Shown piece by piece: positions 14,644 through 23,399 of a stretch of 34,442 bases of DNA. The stretch is from DATIJP01 sp964569185 (GTDB taxonomy: Bacteria; Chlamydiota; Chlamydiia; Chlamydiales; Rhabdochlamydiaceae). A model generated the notes under the pieces. That model saw nothing but the letters and a program-made list of their open reading frames with translations, had not been told where the DNA came from and ran no database searches. The position numbers and the translations under genes are program-made. The number at the start of each line of letters is the position of its first letter. Positions within the stretch are counted from its first letter, which is position 1. The stretch covers positions 1 through 34,442 of the forward strand of contig CAZMTP010000010.1 in the NCBI GenBank assembly GCA_964569185.1, in the 5' to 3' direction.

Positions 14644-16092
14644 CTACCTTTTATTCCGGATTTTGCTGTGGCGCAATCCATAACCAAAGTAGATCAGACA
14701 GCCGATGATGAGCCAACCCGCAAGCTGCATCCAAGTCACACTTGGAAGCACCGCCATTTGCATGACGCAAGCAGCTGTTCCTAAAAGAGGAACCCATGGG
14801 GAAAAAGGCACTTTAAAGGGCCGGTGTAATTTAGGTTGTGTGTAGCGCAACACCAGAACGCCAAAGCAGACAATCGCAAAAGCGAGCAATGTTCCCATAG
14901 ATACGAGCTGTCCTAAAATCCCCACAGGAAAGATGCCGCATACAAGCACACCCACAGCAGTCACGATCAACGTGTTGAGCACAGGGGTATGCGTTTTATT
15001 GACTTTTCCAAAAAGTTTTGGAAAAAGCCCATCATGCGCCATAGAATAAAAAATGCGGGTCTGTCCAATCAGCATCACAAGCACTACAGAAGTCAGCCCA
15101 ATTAAAATACCAAATTTCAGCACGAAGCGCAGCCAAAGGAAACTGGGACCTAAAGCATCCACTGCCACGGCAAGAGGAGCAGGCACACCAAGCAGGTGAT
15201 AGCCGACAATGCCTGTCAATACCAGAGCAATAATCACGTAGATAATGGCAGAGACAGTAAGGGAGCCGATCATGCCCACAGGCAGATCTTTTTGCGGATT
15301 TTTGGCTTCTTGAGCAAGCGTAGATACTGCATCAAAACCGATATAAGCAAAAAAGACAACGCCTGCACCTCTCAAAATACCGCTCCAGCCATACTGGCCA
15401 AAAATGCCGGTATTTTCAGGAATAAATGGAATCCAATTACTTGAATTGACGTAGAAAATGCCGCACACTAAAAAGAGCAAAATCACAGCCAATTTTGTGA
15501 CGACCATGACCTGATTAAATTTAGCGGCTGTCTTAATTCCCATCGCAATCAGCAGCCCAATGAGTCCCATGATCACCATGGCAGGAAGATTAATAATCGC
15601 CCCGCTTTTCACCCACCCCAAAGCGGCATCGTAAGCGAAGGGCGCATTGGACCAGCGGTCAGGAATGGCAAATCCCATATCAGTTAAAAGGCTATTAAAA
15701 TAACCAGACCAGCCGACAGCGACTGTGGCTGATGAAAAAAGATATTCCAAGGTCAGTCCCCAGCCGATCGTCCAGGCGGTAAACTCCCCCATAGTGACGT
15801 AAGCATAAGAATAGGCGCTCCCTGCAATCGGAATCAAAGAGGCAAATTCGGCATAGCAAAGGGCTGCAAAGACGCAGACAAGGGCGGCAAGGACCATCGA
15901 TAAAACGACTGCTGGACCGGCATAATCGGCAGCGGCTTGGCCTGTTAGGACAAAAATGCCTGCGCCCACGATTGCGCCTATCCCCATCGTGGTCAGGTCC
16001 ATAGCGCTAAGCTTCCTTTCAAGCCCCTGCTTTTTATTTGAAGCTTCCTCCAAAAGGTCGTGGATCGATTTTTTTACAAATAGCCCTTTCAT
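14644..16092 (-). CDS. APC-family amino-acid permease (cationic amino acid transporter-like)
   Basis: 482 aa with about 12 hydrophobic segments. TM1 carries TTMGIGAIVGAGIFVLTGQA, the substrate- and ion-coupling GAIxGxGIF motif of the APC superfamily; next come FAALCYAEFASLIPIAGSAY and AYVTMGEFTAWTIGWGLTLE. In TM6, VVFFAYIGFDAVSTLAQEAK is the classic FFAYIGFDxVsT motif of the CAT/YfnA group. This is distinct from the chlamydial AaxC arginine/agmatine exchanger pattern, so uptake of cationic or neutral amino acids from the host is likely; the substrate is not readable from sequence. AAGGAA stands about 8 nt before the ATG. It is a single leftward gene isolated between two long palindromes. Confidence 0.9.
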   Translation of the reverse strand: MKGLFVKKSIHDLLEEASNKKQGLERKLSAMDLTTMGIGAIVGAGIFVLTGQAAADYAGPAVVLSMVLAALVCVFAALCYAEFASLIPIAGSAYSYAYVTMGEFTAWTIGWGLTLEYLFSSATVAVGWSGYFNSLLTDMGFAIPDRWSNAPFAYDAALGWVKSGAIINLPAMVIMGLIGLLIAMGIKTAAKFNQVMVVTKLAVILLFLVCGIFYVNSSNWIPFIPENTGIFGQYGWSGILRGAGVVFFAYIGFDAVSTLAQEAKNPQKDLPVGMIGSLTVSAIIYVIIALVLTGIVGYHLLGVPAPLAVAVDALGPSFLWLRFVLKFGILIGLTSVVLVMLIGQTRIFYSMAHDGLFPKLFGKVNKTHTPVLNTLIVTAVGVLVCGIFPVGILGQLVSMGTLLAFAIVCFGVLVLRYTQPKLHRPFKVPFSPWVPLLGTAACVMQMAVLPSVTWMQLAGWLIIGCLIYFGYGLRHSKIRNKR

Positions 16093-16142
16093 ACGATTTC
16101 CTTCTTTAAATTGCTCAAGACAATACCAAATTTAGCTTTTAA

Positions 16143-16308
16143 AATGAAACCTTTAGAACCTCGTCAAGGCATCCTGCCTATCCTGCCGCTTCAGCGATCC
16201 TCTCATCCTGTTTATTTTTTTCGGAAAACAAGATATGTAGGATCGCTAACGCGGCAGGATAAGCAGGATTTTTTTAAAAAAACATTCTAATCCCGTCCTG
16301 GTTTCATT
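16143..16308. repeat. Long imperfect palindrome between the permease and pcnB
   Basis: Core arms 16171-16213 and 16227-16269 are near-perfect reverse complements: ATCCTGCCTATCCTGCCGC on the left and GCGGCAGGATAAGCAGGAT on the right, also AGCGATCCT / AGGATCGCT and ATCCTGTTT / AAACAAGAT. The outer AATGAAACC (16143-16151) pairs with GGTTTCATT (16300-16308). It occupies nearly the whole 214-bp divergent spacer, so the promoters of both flanking genes must lie in or beside it. The right end touches the proposed pcnB start codon. Confidence 0.75.
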
Positions 16309-17572
16309 GAATTTTAAAGCTTTTTCTCCTACTCTAGTTCCTGTGGAACAGAAAATTTACCCCTTTGAAGAGCATCAACTGCCCCTCCAACAAGTCGATA
16401 CACACGCTCTGTATGTCATGGAGAAACTTAGAAGCGCAGGATTTACCGCCTACCTTGTGGGCGGAAGCGTGCGCGATCTTCTTTTGAAAAGACGACCAAA
16501 AGATTTTGATATCTCTACTTCTGCCTCTCCAGAAGAGATTAAAGCTCTTTTTCGCAACTGTATTTTAGTGGGTCGAAGATTTCGTCTGGCCCATATCCGA
16601 TTTGGAAGAAAAATTTTGGAAGTGTCCACATTTCGCTCAGGGGGCGACACAGAAAGTGAGCAGCTGATTGTCCGTGACAATGTATGGGGAAGTCCAGAAG
16701 AAGATGCTCTCAGACGGGATTTTACAATCAATGCCCTGTTCTATGATCCCGCCAATCAAACAATTATCGACTATGTAGGAGGCTACGAAGATTTACAGCG
16801 CAAATATTTGCGCACAATAGGCCAACCCTACAGCCGCTTCAAACAAGATCCGGTGCGCATGATCCGGATGCTGAAATTTCAAGCCCGTTTTGGTTTTGAT
16901 GTGGATCCTAATGCCCATATTGCGCTTTTAGAATGCCGCCATGACATTGTGAAGAGCTCTTCGGCACGCATTTTGGAAGAGCTTTTGCGTATGTTGGAAT
17001 CAGGAGCTGCGCAAGCATTTATCAAACTCATGACCAATCACGGAATTTTAGACTATCTGATTCCCAATCTGGCCGGTTTTTTAGAAAAAGAAGAAGGTGC
17101 TGCGATATTTTCCTTTTTGCAAGAGGTAGATCTGATTTGCCAAGACCCTCAATCAGTGCCTATAGATCGTTCCGTTCTGATGAGCTGTCTTGTCTTTCCT
17201 ATTTTAGAAGAACAGTTAGAACGCTTTGCTCTAGAAAAAGGCCATCCGCCCCATTTAGGCGAGATCCACCTTCAAACGCGCGACCTTTTGAGTGCTCTTT
17301 TCCACGGTTTTTTCACCATTCCACGCAAATTACGCATCAGCATGACCTCTATTTTAACTCTGCAATACCGGCTCACTCCGATAGAAAAAAAATATCTGCG
17401 CAAAAAAAGAATTCCTTCTGATCCCGATTTCCCTTTGGCATTAGACTTTTTAAGTTTGCGTTGCTGTGTTGAACCTGGATTGCAAAAAATTTATGAAGAG
17501 TGGCAAACGGTCACGCTCCATCCTGAAAAACATAAAGCGGGTCCGCGACGGAGAAGGAGAAGGCGCAAGTGA
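16307..17572 (+). CDS. pcnB: Poly(A) polymerase I / CCA-adding family nucleotidyltransferase
   Basis: 421 aa. The head domain has AYLVGGSVRDLLLKRRPKDF followed by DIS (~47-69): the GGxVRD helix and the D-x-D metal site of class II nucleotidyltransferases. RRDFTINALFYDP and a Pol A RNA-binding segment (SRFKQDPVRMIRMLKFQARF) follow. The C-terminus ends with a basic tail, GPRRRRRRRK, as in PcnB rather than in tRNA CCA enzymes. It adds 3' poly(A) tails and so promotes RNA decay; an RNase E/G gene is nearby. The start is a TTG at 16307 without a visible Shine-Dalgarno. The next in-frame ATG would remove ~36 residues before the conserved core, so the true start is uncertain. The stop overlaps the lpxB GTG. 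Confidence 0.9.
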   Translation: MNFKAFSPTLVPVEQKIYPFEEHQLPLQQVDTHALYVMEKLRSAGFTAYLVGGSVRDLLLKRRPKDFDISTSASPEEIKALFRNCILVGRRFRLAHIRFGRKILEVSTFRSGGDTESEQLIVRDNVWGSPEEDALRRDFTINALFYDPANQTIIDYVGGYEDLQRKYLRTIGQPYSRFKQDPVRMIRMLKFQARFGFDVDPNAHIALLECRHDIVKSSSARILEELLRMLESGAAQAFIKLMTNHGILDYLIPNLAGFLEKEEGAAIFSFLQEVDLICQDPQSVPIDRSVLMSCLVFPILEEQLERFALEKGHPPHLGEIHLQTRDLLSALFHGFFTIPRKLRISMTSILTLQYRLTPIEKKYLRKKRIPSDPDFPLALDFLSLRCCVEPGLQKIYEEWQTVTLHPEKHKAGPRRRRRRRK

Positions 17573-18714
17573 AAATAAAAAATCCCGATCTTTTTATTTT
17601 TGCCGGAGAACAAAGTGGTGATCTGCATGGAGAGCAGCTCCTCCGTGACCTGCTTGAAAAAAATCGTGAGCTGAACATCATCGGCGTGGGAGGGCCCAAA
17701 ATGCGTAATGTCGCAGGGTTTCAGTGCATTTTCCCTATGGAAAAATTCCATGTGATGGGTTTTGTGGATGTTTTTTTGGCCCTGCCTAAGTTACTCTACC
17801 GCTTCTATTGGATTAAGAAACAGATCTTAAAAGCAGCTCCTAAAAAAGTGCTCTTTATTGATTATCCCGATTTTAATTTACGCCTCGCAAAAGGGCTAAA
17901 AAAAAGCGGGTTTCAAGGAAAAATTGTCCACTATATCTGTCCTAGCGTCTGGGCATGGCGCAAAAATCGTGTTTATCTCATGGAACAGGTGCTAGATCTT
18001 CTTTTCTGTATTCTGCCCTTTGAAAAAGAGTATTTTGCCTCCACTGCCCTTCCTGTAAAATATGTGGGCCATCCTCTGATCAAACGACTTGAAGAATATG
18101 CTTATACCCCTCTTCCTTTTTCGAAAGAAAAAAAATGGATCGGTATTTTTCCAGGTAGCCGAAAAAAAGAGATCCTGCTTAATTTCCCTCTTCAACTACA
18201 GCTGATCAAAACGCTTCTGCAAGAACATCCCGAGTTTATCTTCGTTGTTTCCATCGCACATGCCAAATTTTTACCTCTCATGGAAGAGCTGATCCAACAG
18301 GCAGGATTACAGGGAAAACTTCAATTTATAGATCAAAATAAAAATTATGACCTGATGCGCGGCTGCCACCTAGCTATTGCAAAATCGGGCACGGTCACTC
18401 TTGAACTGGCGCTCCACAAAGTCCCGACCGTTGTGGTTTATGGCATCGCTCCTCTTGATCTGTTTATTGCCCGCACCCTTCTCAAAATCAAACTTCCCTT
18501 TTACGCTCTTCCAAATATTATTTATGGAAAAGAGCTTTTTCCTGAGCTTTTTGGCCCCAATCTAACCCATGAAACTCTTTACAGGGCCGCTAAACAATTT
18601 ATTTTAGACGAGAATGCTCGAAATGAGTGCTGCGAAAAATGTGCGCAGCTTTATAATCTTCTCAAACAGAAAGATCCCGATGGTGATATGGCCACCAGCC
18701 TTTTAATTCCATGA
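17569..18714 (+). CDS. lpxB: Lipid-A-disaccharide synthase
   Basis: 381 aa GT19 glycosyltransferase joining UDP-2,3-diacylglucosamine and lipid X in lipid A synthesis on the cytoplasmic face of the inner membrane. FIFAGEQSGDLHGEQLLRDL at the N-terminus is the family start; FIDYPDFNLRLAKGLK, YICPSVWAWRKNRV and GIFPGSRKKEI (the nucleotide-binding GSR) follow, then AKSGTVTLELALHKVPTVVV. Length is normal. The start is GTG, overlapping the pcnB stop, with GGAGAAGGAGAAGG just upstream inside pcnB. The stop overlaps the next gene's ATG by 4 bp. A complete enzyme implies that lipid A is made. Confidence 0.96.
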   Translation: MKIKNPDLFIFAGEQSGDLHGEQLLRDLLEKNRELNIIGVGGPKMRNVAGFQCIFPMEKFHVMGFVDVFLALPKLLYRFYWIKKQILKAAPKKVLFIDYPDFNLRLAKGLKKSGFQGKIVHYICPSVWAWRKNRVYLMEQVLDLLFCILPFEKEYFASTALPVKYVGHPLIKRLEEYAYTPLPFSKEKKWIGIFPGSRKKEILLNFPLQLQLIKTLLQEHPEFIFVVSIAHAKFLPLMEELIQQAGLQGKLQFIDQNKNYDLMRGCHLAIAKSGTVTLELALHKVPTVVVYGIAPLDLFIARTLLKIKLPFYALPNIIYGKELFPELFGPNLTHETLYRAAKQFILDENARNECCEKCAQLYNLLKQKDPDGDMATSLLIP

Positions 18715-19130
18715 GTGATGATTTTAAAATTTATTTAGACCGCCTAAAAGATGAACACCCCTTGAAGGTCCAAGGTAAGGTCTCACCCGATTTTATTCAG
18801 GTGAATGAAAAAGATCTCTCCTTCCCCGATGAGGTCCATTTTTCTGGGGAAACCTACCTTTCAAATGGTTTTTTTATCCTCCATTTGAAAATAGAAACTT
18901 CTGCGCTTATTCCTTGTTTAATCTGTAATGAAAAAATAAAATTTCCCATTATTGTTAATGATTTTTATCTTTCTGAGAAGATTTCAGAATTAAAATCGGT
19001 GATTTTTGATTTTAAAGATGAATTGCGCTCCTCGATCATCACCAAAGTGCCCTCTTATTTTGAATGTCATGAGGGAAAATGCCCTGAGCGCGAATCTATT
19101 AAGAAATATTTGAAACAGGAATCCTGTTAA
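18711..19130 (+). CDS. yceD: YceD/DUF177 family protein
   Basis: 139 aa acidic protein. LKVQGKVSPDFIQVNEKDLS and the cysteine pair in LIPCLICNEKIKFP (plus CHEGKCPERESIKKYL near the C-terminus) fit DUF177/YceD, which nearly always precedes rpmF and is linked to 23S rRNA accumulation in plants and bacteria. Here it sits between lpxB (4-bp overlap) and rpmF (50 bp), which supports the call. Overall similarity to the family is weak by eye, so context carries much of the weight. Confidence 0.8.
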   Translation: MSDDFKIYLDRLKDEHPLKVQGKVSPDFIQVNEKDLSFPDEVHFSGETYLSNGFFILHLKIETSALIPCLICNEKIKFPIIVNDFYLSEKISELKSVIFDFKDELRSSIITKVPSYFECHEGKCPERESIKKYLKQESC

Positions 19131-19180
19131 AAAAATCTCATTTCATATATTATCCCTGCTAATTTTATAGGAGAGTCACC

Positions 19181-19357
19181 ATGGCCGTCCCACGTAATAG
19201 AACTTCAAATGCAAGAAAAAATTCGCGTCGCGCCCATCATGCGAAGAAACCAAAAAATGTTTCAAAATGTTCGAACTGCGGCAACATGCGGATTTCCCAC
19301 CATGTTTGCCCTGGATGCGGACACTATGCGAATCGCCTAGTGGTTGCTAGCGACTAA
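19181..19357 (+). CDS. rpmF: Large ribosomal subunit protein bL32
   Basis: 58 aa, shorter than most ORF cut-offs. MAVPRNRTSNARKNSRRAHH is the family N-terminus; two CxxC pairs, CSNCGN (C30, C33) and CPGCGHYANR (C43, C46), form an intact zinc ribbon, so this is the C+ paralogue. AGGAGA lies 7 nt before the ATG. The usual yceD-rpmF-plsX order is kept, and plsX starts 3 nt after the stop, so plsX translation is probably coupled to it. Confidence 0.97.
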   Translation: MAVPRNRTSNARKNSRRAHHAKKPKNVSKCSNCGNMRISHHVCPGCGHYANRLVVASD

Positions 19358-19360
19358 ATA

Positions 19361-20359
19361 ATGAGAACAGTTCCTAGAATTGCTATTGACCTTTTAGGAA
19401 GTGATACTCCCCCAGAAAGACTGTTTCATGCTGTCATCGACTGTTTTGCGCGCCTTGAGCGGCCCATAGAGCTTACACTCTTTGGCACAAAAGAGCTCTT
19501 TCTTCATGTCAAAGCCCCTTCGGGCATCCAGTGTGTGACCGTCTCAGAATTTATTTCGATGGAAGACGGCCCTCTGACTGCTGTGCGCAGAAAAAAAAAT
19601 AGCTCCTTATGTTTAGGCATTAGAAAATTGAAAGAATATGCAATTGATGCCTTGATTACAGCAGGAAATACAGGCGCTCTTTTGGCCTGTGCCAAATTAG
19701 AACTTCCCATGCTGCCTGGCATTGATCGGCCTGCACTCATGACACTCATTCCGACAAAAAAAGAACCAATTGCAGTGCTCGATGTAGGAGCCAATGTGAG
19801 CGTTAAAGCAGAGCATCTAGTCCAATTTGCTTCAATGGGAATTGCTTATCAGAAAACACGGGGTGTGGAACATCCCACCGTCGGTCTTTTGAATATCGGC
19901 ACTGAAAAGAAAAAAGGCACCCCTGAACTTCGAAAAGCTTATGAACATTTGCAGCAGCAGCTCAATCGAATTAGCCCGATCTCTTCGCCTGTTTTTGTGG
20001 GCAATGTGGAAGGCAGAGATGTGTTTAATGGGGAGATCGATGTGCTTGTGACTGATGGATTTTCAGGGAATATATTTTTAAAGACGGCTGAAGGTCTTGC
20101 AGAATTTATTTTGGATGATTTGCAAAAAGCAGGCGCTTTTGAAGGCTCATTAGAACTAAAAAATATCATTTCTGCGCTTTGGCATCGCTTGCGCTATGAT
20201 GAATATCCAGGCGCCATTCTGTGCGGTGTTGACGGGATTGTCATGAAATGCCATGGCCGTTCTAGTCCTTCCAGTCTTGTGCATTCGATTAAAGGCGCCA
20301 TTCGCCTCTACGAACATTTTTTCCTTGAAAAAATCAAACACGAATTAATACAGAAATAA
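19361..20359 (+). CDS. plsX: Phosphate acyltransferase PlsX
   Basis: 332 aa. It converts acyl-ACP and phosphate to acyl-phosphate at the start of phospholipid synthesis. RIAIDLLGSDTPPERLFHAV, DALITAGNTGALLACAKLEL, PIAVLDVGANVSVKAEHLVQ, NIGTEKKKGTPELRKAYEHL and VTDGFSGNIFLKTAEGLAEF are the family blocks in order. Here the usual MGGD at the N-terminus reads LGSD. The acyl-phosphate normally goes to PlsY; a separate acyl-ACP-using GPAT is encoded 2 kb downstream. Start ATG is 3 nt after rpmF with no own Shine-Dalgarno. It is the last gene of pcnB-lpxB-yceD-rpmF-plsX before the 20.4-20.8 kb palindrome. Confidence 0.95.
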   Translation: MRTVPRIAIDLLGSDTPPERLFHAVIDCFARLERPIELTLFGTKELFLHVKAPSGIQCVTVSEFISMEDGPLTAVRRKKNSSLCLGIRKLKEYAIDALITAGNTGALLACAKLELPMLPGIDRPALMTLIPTKKEPIAVLDVGANVSVKAEHLVQFASMGIAYQKTRGVEHPTVGLLNIGTEKKKGTPELRKAYEHLQQQLNRISPISSPVFVGNVEGRDVFNGEIDVLVTDGFSGNIFLKTAEGLAEFILDDLQKAGAFEGSLELKNIISALWHRLRYDEYPGAILCGVDGIVMKCHGRSSPSSLVHSIKGAIRLYEHFFLEKIKHELIQK

Positions 20360-20379
20360 TTTCGGAAAAAATTATACAA

Positions 20380-20790
20380 GTTGGATGCGGGCCAAAATAA
20401 TACATGTCGGGTGACATTCCAAATGCTTTGTCATGTCCCCCGCGACCCCCTTGAGTTTCAATCCGCTTTGCCAAATTGATTTGAAGGAGCGAGGACAGTA
20501 CGCTGAGGTACTTGCAAAAGTCCAGTTTGGGCTAAAACGCGCCCTTTTTCCACAGATTTTGATTCTACGCAAATCGCCTACACTCTCTGGTGTATGTCAA
20601 TTTGCGTAGAATCAAAATCTGGGAAAAAACCATCGCGTTTTATCTCCAAAGCGACTTTTGCAAGTACCTCGCTGTACGGACTCGCGGATGAAAAATTGAT
20701 TTGGCGAAGCTAGAATCGCCCTATGGGCAGCAGGGGCATGTGACATGCCCCGACTGTCTATGAACGCCTTTTTTCTTTTACCCAATATCC
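20380..20790. repeat. Large imperfect palindrome filling the plsX-rne spacer
   Basis: The 498-bp gap 20360-20857 has no supportable gene. Arms 20470-20574 and 20600-20706 (~105 nt each) are reverse complements with few mismatches. Exact shared blocks include AGATTTTGATTCTACGCAAAT (split: AGATTTTGATTCTACG plus CAAAT) next to a 25-nt loop, GAGGTACTTGCAAAAGTC against GACTTTTGCAAGTACCTC, TAAAACGCG / CGCGTTTTA, and GCCAAAT / ATTTGGC. Weaker outer pairing continues (GTCATGTCCCC near 20430 with GGGGCATGTGAC near 20734). The right flank carries GACATGCCCCGACTGTCTAT then CGCCTTTTTTC, a word that recurs at 28510-28545. Confidence 0.85.
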
Positions 20791-20857
20791 CATGTTCCTG
20801 CTTTATTCTTTATGGCAAATGGGCTATCCTTAACAATTTAGACAACGAGTGTAAACG

Positions 20858-22399
20858 ATGCAAGAAATTCTTTTAAATATTGAATCTAAAGAGATTCGCT
20901 GCGCCTATTTGATCCATGGCATTCTTCAAGATCTGATTATCGAGCGCAAAAAAAATCGCCAGATTACAGGCAATATCTACCGCGGAAGAGTGACCAATAT
21001 TTTGCACAATATCCAATCTGCCTTCATCGATATTCATGAAGGCGAAAATGGGTTCATCCACATCTCAGACATCATGGAAAATGCACAGAAATTCCAGGAA
21101 ATGTTTGAAATGGATTTTGATTGGGATCACGATTTTAAATCGCCTTCGAAATCTTCTGAAGAAGCCGATATCACCAAGCTTTTGCGCCCTGATCAACCTG
21201 TCCTTGTGCAAGTGGTCAAAGAGCCGATTGGCACCAAAGGGGCACGCCTCACATCCAATATTTCCATTGCAGGAAGATACCTTGTTCTTCTTCCCAACAC
21301 GCCTCATCGCGGCGTCTCGAGAAAAATCGAAGATCCTCAATCGCGCGAACGATTGAAAAAACTGATCCGCGCCTTTGAAATGCCCAAAGACATGGGACTC
21401 ATCTGCCGCACCTCTTCTATCAATGCCTCAGCAGACATGCTGATCGATGAGGCCAATGAGCTGCTAAAGACTTGGCAAAACATTATAGAAAATTTCCATA
21501 AATCGACCCGGCCGACCTGTCTCTATCAAGAATCAGATCTGATTAAACGGGCAGTGATGACTGCTGTAGATAAAAAATATGACCGTCTCATGGTGGACGA
21601 CTATTCTACCTACCAGATGATTAAAAAAATCCATCAAAAATATGCAGACGAGCATCCCTTAAAAATCGAAATGTATCGGGATAAAATACCGATGTTTGAA
21701 CGGTTTAATGTGGAAAAAGAGATCGATCGTGCAGTGCGCAGAAAACTCTGGCTCCCTTCAGGAGGCTATCTCTTCTTTGACCGGACAGAAGCGATGCACA
21801 CAGTAGACGTAAACTCTGGACGCAGCACACAACAAAGTGGAAATATCGACGTCGAAGAAACGCTTGTCCAACTCAATATGGAAGCAGCCGAAGAAATCGC
21901 AAGGCAGCTGCGCCTGCGCAATATTGGGGGGCTTGTTATTTGCGACTTTATCGATATGCGCTCACGTAAAAATCAGCGCCGCGTACTCGATCGTCTCAAA
22001 GAGGCGATGAAAGAAGATTCTGCTAAATGCACGATCCTAGGAATGAGTGAATTTGGTCTTGTGGAAATGACGCGCCAGCGCAGCCGGGAATCGCTTTCTC
22101 AAACATTGAATATGAATTGTCCCTATTGCACAGGCTCTGGCCAGATCAAAACACATGAAAGCATAGCCATTGAGATTGAGCGTGCTTTGAAAAAGTTAAT
22201 CCAACAAAAACAACAGTTTGGCATCAAACTGGTGGCCCATCCGCTTCTGGATGATTATCTCAACATTGAAGATAAAGGCTATTTAATGAAATTTGCAGAA
22301 AAATTAAATGCGCAACTTATCTTCCATACAGATGACGCTTTACATCTCAATGAATATGAATTTTACTCGACAACCAATGGAAAAAAGCTCGAAATTTGA
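20858..22399 (+). CDS. rng: Ribonuclease E/G family endoribonuclease
   Basis: 513 aa, the size of RNase G: catalytic core only, without the degradosome scaffold of RNase E. S1 domain NIYRGRVTNILHNIQSAFID followed by GFIHISD (~40-70); 5' sensor and RNase-H-like parts ARLTSNISIAGRYLVLLPNT; Mg-binding aspartates in AMHTVDVNSGRSTQQ and VICDFIDMRSRKNQRR (~315 and ~361); the Zn-link CPYCTGSGQI (~421-430) for dimer-dimer contact. It cuts single-stranded AU-rich RNA in rRNA processing and mRNA decay. The start ATG follows AACGAGTGTAAACG with a weak Shine-Dalgarno. Its 3' end overlaps the acyltransferase gene. The symbol could equally be rne/cafA. Confidence 0.93.
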   Translation: MQEILLNIESKEIRCAYLIHGILQDLIIERKKNRQITGNIYRGRVTNILHNIQSAFIDIHEGENGFIHISDIMENAQKFQEMFEMDFDWDHDFKSPSKSSEEADITKLLRPDQPVLVQVVKEPIGTKGARLTSNISIAGRYLVLLPNTPHRGVSRKIEDPQSRERLKKLIRAFEMPKDMGLICRTSSINASADMLIDEANELLKTWQNIIENFHKSTRPTCLYQESDLIKRAVMTAVDKKYDRLMVDDYSTYQMIKKIHQKYADEHPLKIEMYRDKIPMFERFNVEKEIDRAVRRKLWLPSGGYLFFDRTEAMHTVDVNSGRSTQQSGNIDVEETLVQLNMEAAEEIARQLRLRNIGGLVICDFIDMRSRKNQRRVLDRLKEAMKEDSAKCTILGMSEFGLVEMTRQRSRESLSQTLNMNCPYCTGSGQIKTHESIAIEIERALKKLIQQKQQFGIKLVAHPLLDDYLNIEDKGYLMKFAEKLNAQLIFHTDDALHLNEYEFYSTTNGKKLEI

Positions 22400-23399
22400 T
22401 TTCCAGAGCAAACTCGATACTCTCTATCAAGAAGGATATATCCCCGAAAAAACAAAAGCGGTCCTTCACTATTTTTTTTCCAGCTATGTCGAGGCTTTAA
22501 AACCAAGCGGCATTCCTTCTTCTGAATATCTGCCACAATTTATGACCTATTTGGACCTGATTAAAAAACAGGCGCGTCATCCTTATCAGTTTCAACCCTA
22601 TCATGACCATGTGCGCAAACCGTTTGATTATTACGCTTTTGGAGTCGATTTTTTAAAACCGCTTGTTGAAATCGAACATTCCACTGTGAAAGGACTAGAT
22701 CATTTAACTAAAATTGCGGCACAGCTTGCGAAAAAAGAAAATGTGATCTTATTTGCTAATCATCAGATCGAAGCCGATCCCCAAGCGATCAGTATTTTAC
22801 TTGAAAAAACCCATCCAAAATTGGCCGAGCATCTGATTTTCGTTGCAGGTGAAAGAGTGATCACCGATCTGCTGGCAATTCCCTTTAGTTTAGGACGCAA
22901 TCTGCTCTGCATCTATTCCAAAAGGTATATTGACCACCCTCCTGAAGAAAAACATAAAAAACAGCTGCATAATAAAAAAACAATGGAATTGATGCGCGAG
23001 CTTTTAAATGAAGGGGGAAAAATCATCTATGTGGCGCCAAGCGGCGGCAGAGACCGTCCTAATGCGGAAGGCATTGTGGAAGTGGCCGCTTTCGACCCTC
23101 AGAGCATTGAAATGTTCTACTTGATGTCAAAAAAAGCCTCCAGACAGACCCACTTTTATCCGATGGCACTTGACACATACAATCTTTTGCCTCCTCCAGA
23201 AACAGTCCAAGTAGAATTAGGAGAAAAACGGGTGACAAAAAGAGGCGCCATCCATCTTGCTGTCGGCAGCGAAATCAATATGGAACTGTTTCCTAATCGC
23301 GAAAATAAAGATAAGTATGTGCGCAGAAAATCGCGTGCAGACTATATTTGGAATTTAGTTAAAAAAGATTATGATTTATTCCCCGGAGTGACCAGATGA
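22377..23399 (+). CDS. plsB: Glycerol-3-phosphate acyltransferase, plastid (plant) type
   Basis: 340 aa from the ATG at 22377 (MEKSSKFDFQ), which overlaps the RNase gene by 23 bp; an upstream in-frame start at 22308 would overlap by 92 bp and add 23 residues unlike the family. The sequence has the N-terminal helical domain, then FANHQIEADPQAISILLEKT with the NHx4D acyltransferase motif (N128-H129...D134), FVAGERVITDLLAIPFSLGR, and IYVAPSGGRDRPNAEG, the substrate-binding block. These are features of soluble stromal GPAT (ATS1) of plants, shared with chlamydiae. It acylates glycerol-3-phosphate from acyl-ACP to lysophosphatidate. It is not related to the larger E. coli PlsB despite the symbol. 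The stop overlaps the protease start. Confidence 0.92.
   Translation: MEKSSKFDFQSKLDTLYQEGYIPEKTKAVLHYFFSSYVEALKPSGIPSSEYLPQFMTYLDLIKKQARHPYQFQPYHDHVRKPFDYYAFGVDFLKPLVEIEHSTVKGLDHLTKIAAQLAKKENVILFANHQIEADPQAISILLEKTHPKLAEHLIFVAGERVITDLLAIPFSLGRNLLCIYSKRYIDHPPEEKHKKQLHNKKTMELMRELLNEGGKIIYVAPSGGRDRPNAEGIVEVAAFDPQSIEMFYLMSKKASRQTHFYPMALDTYNLLPPPETVQVELGEKRVTKRGAIHLAVGSEINMELFPNRENKDKYVRRKSRADYIWNLVKKDYDLFPGVTR

Noticed and set aside
20360..20857. Hidden tRNA or rRNA fragment in the palindrome
   Set aside because: The fold is a single long hairpin; there is no cloverleaf, CCA end or rRNA signature I can see.
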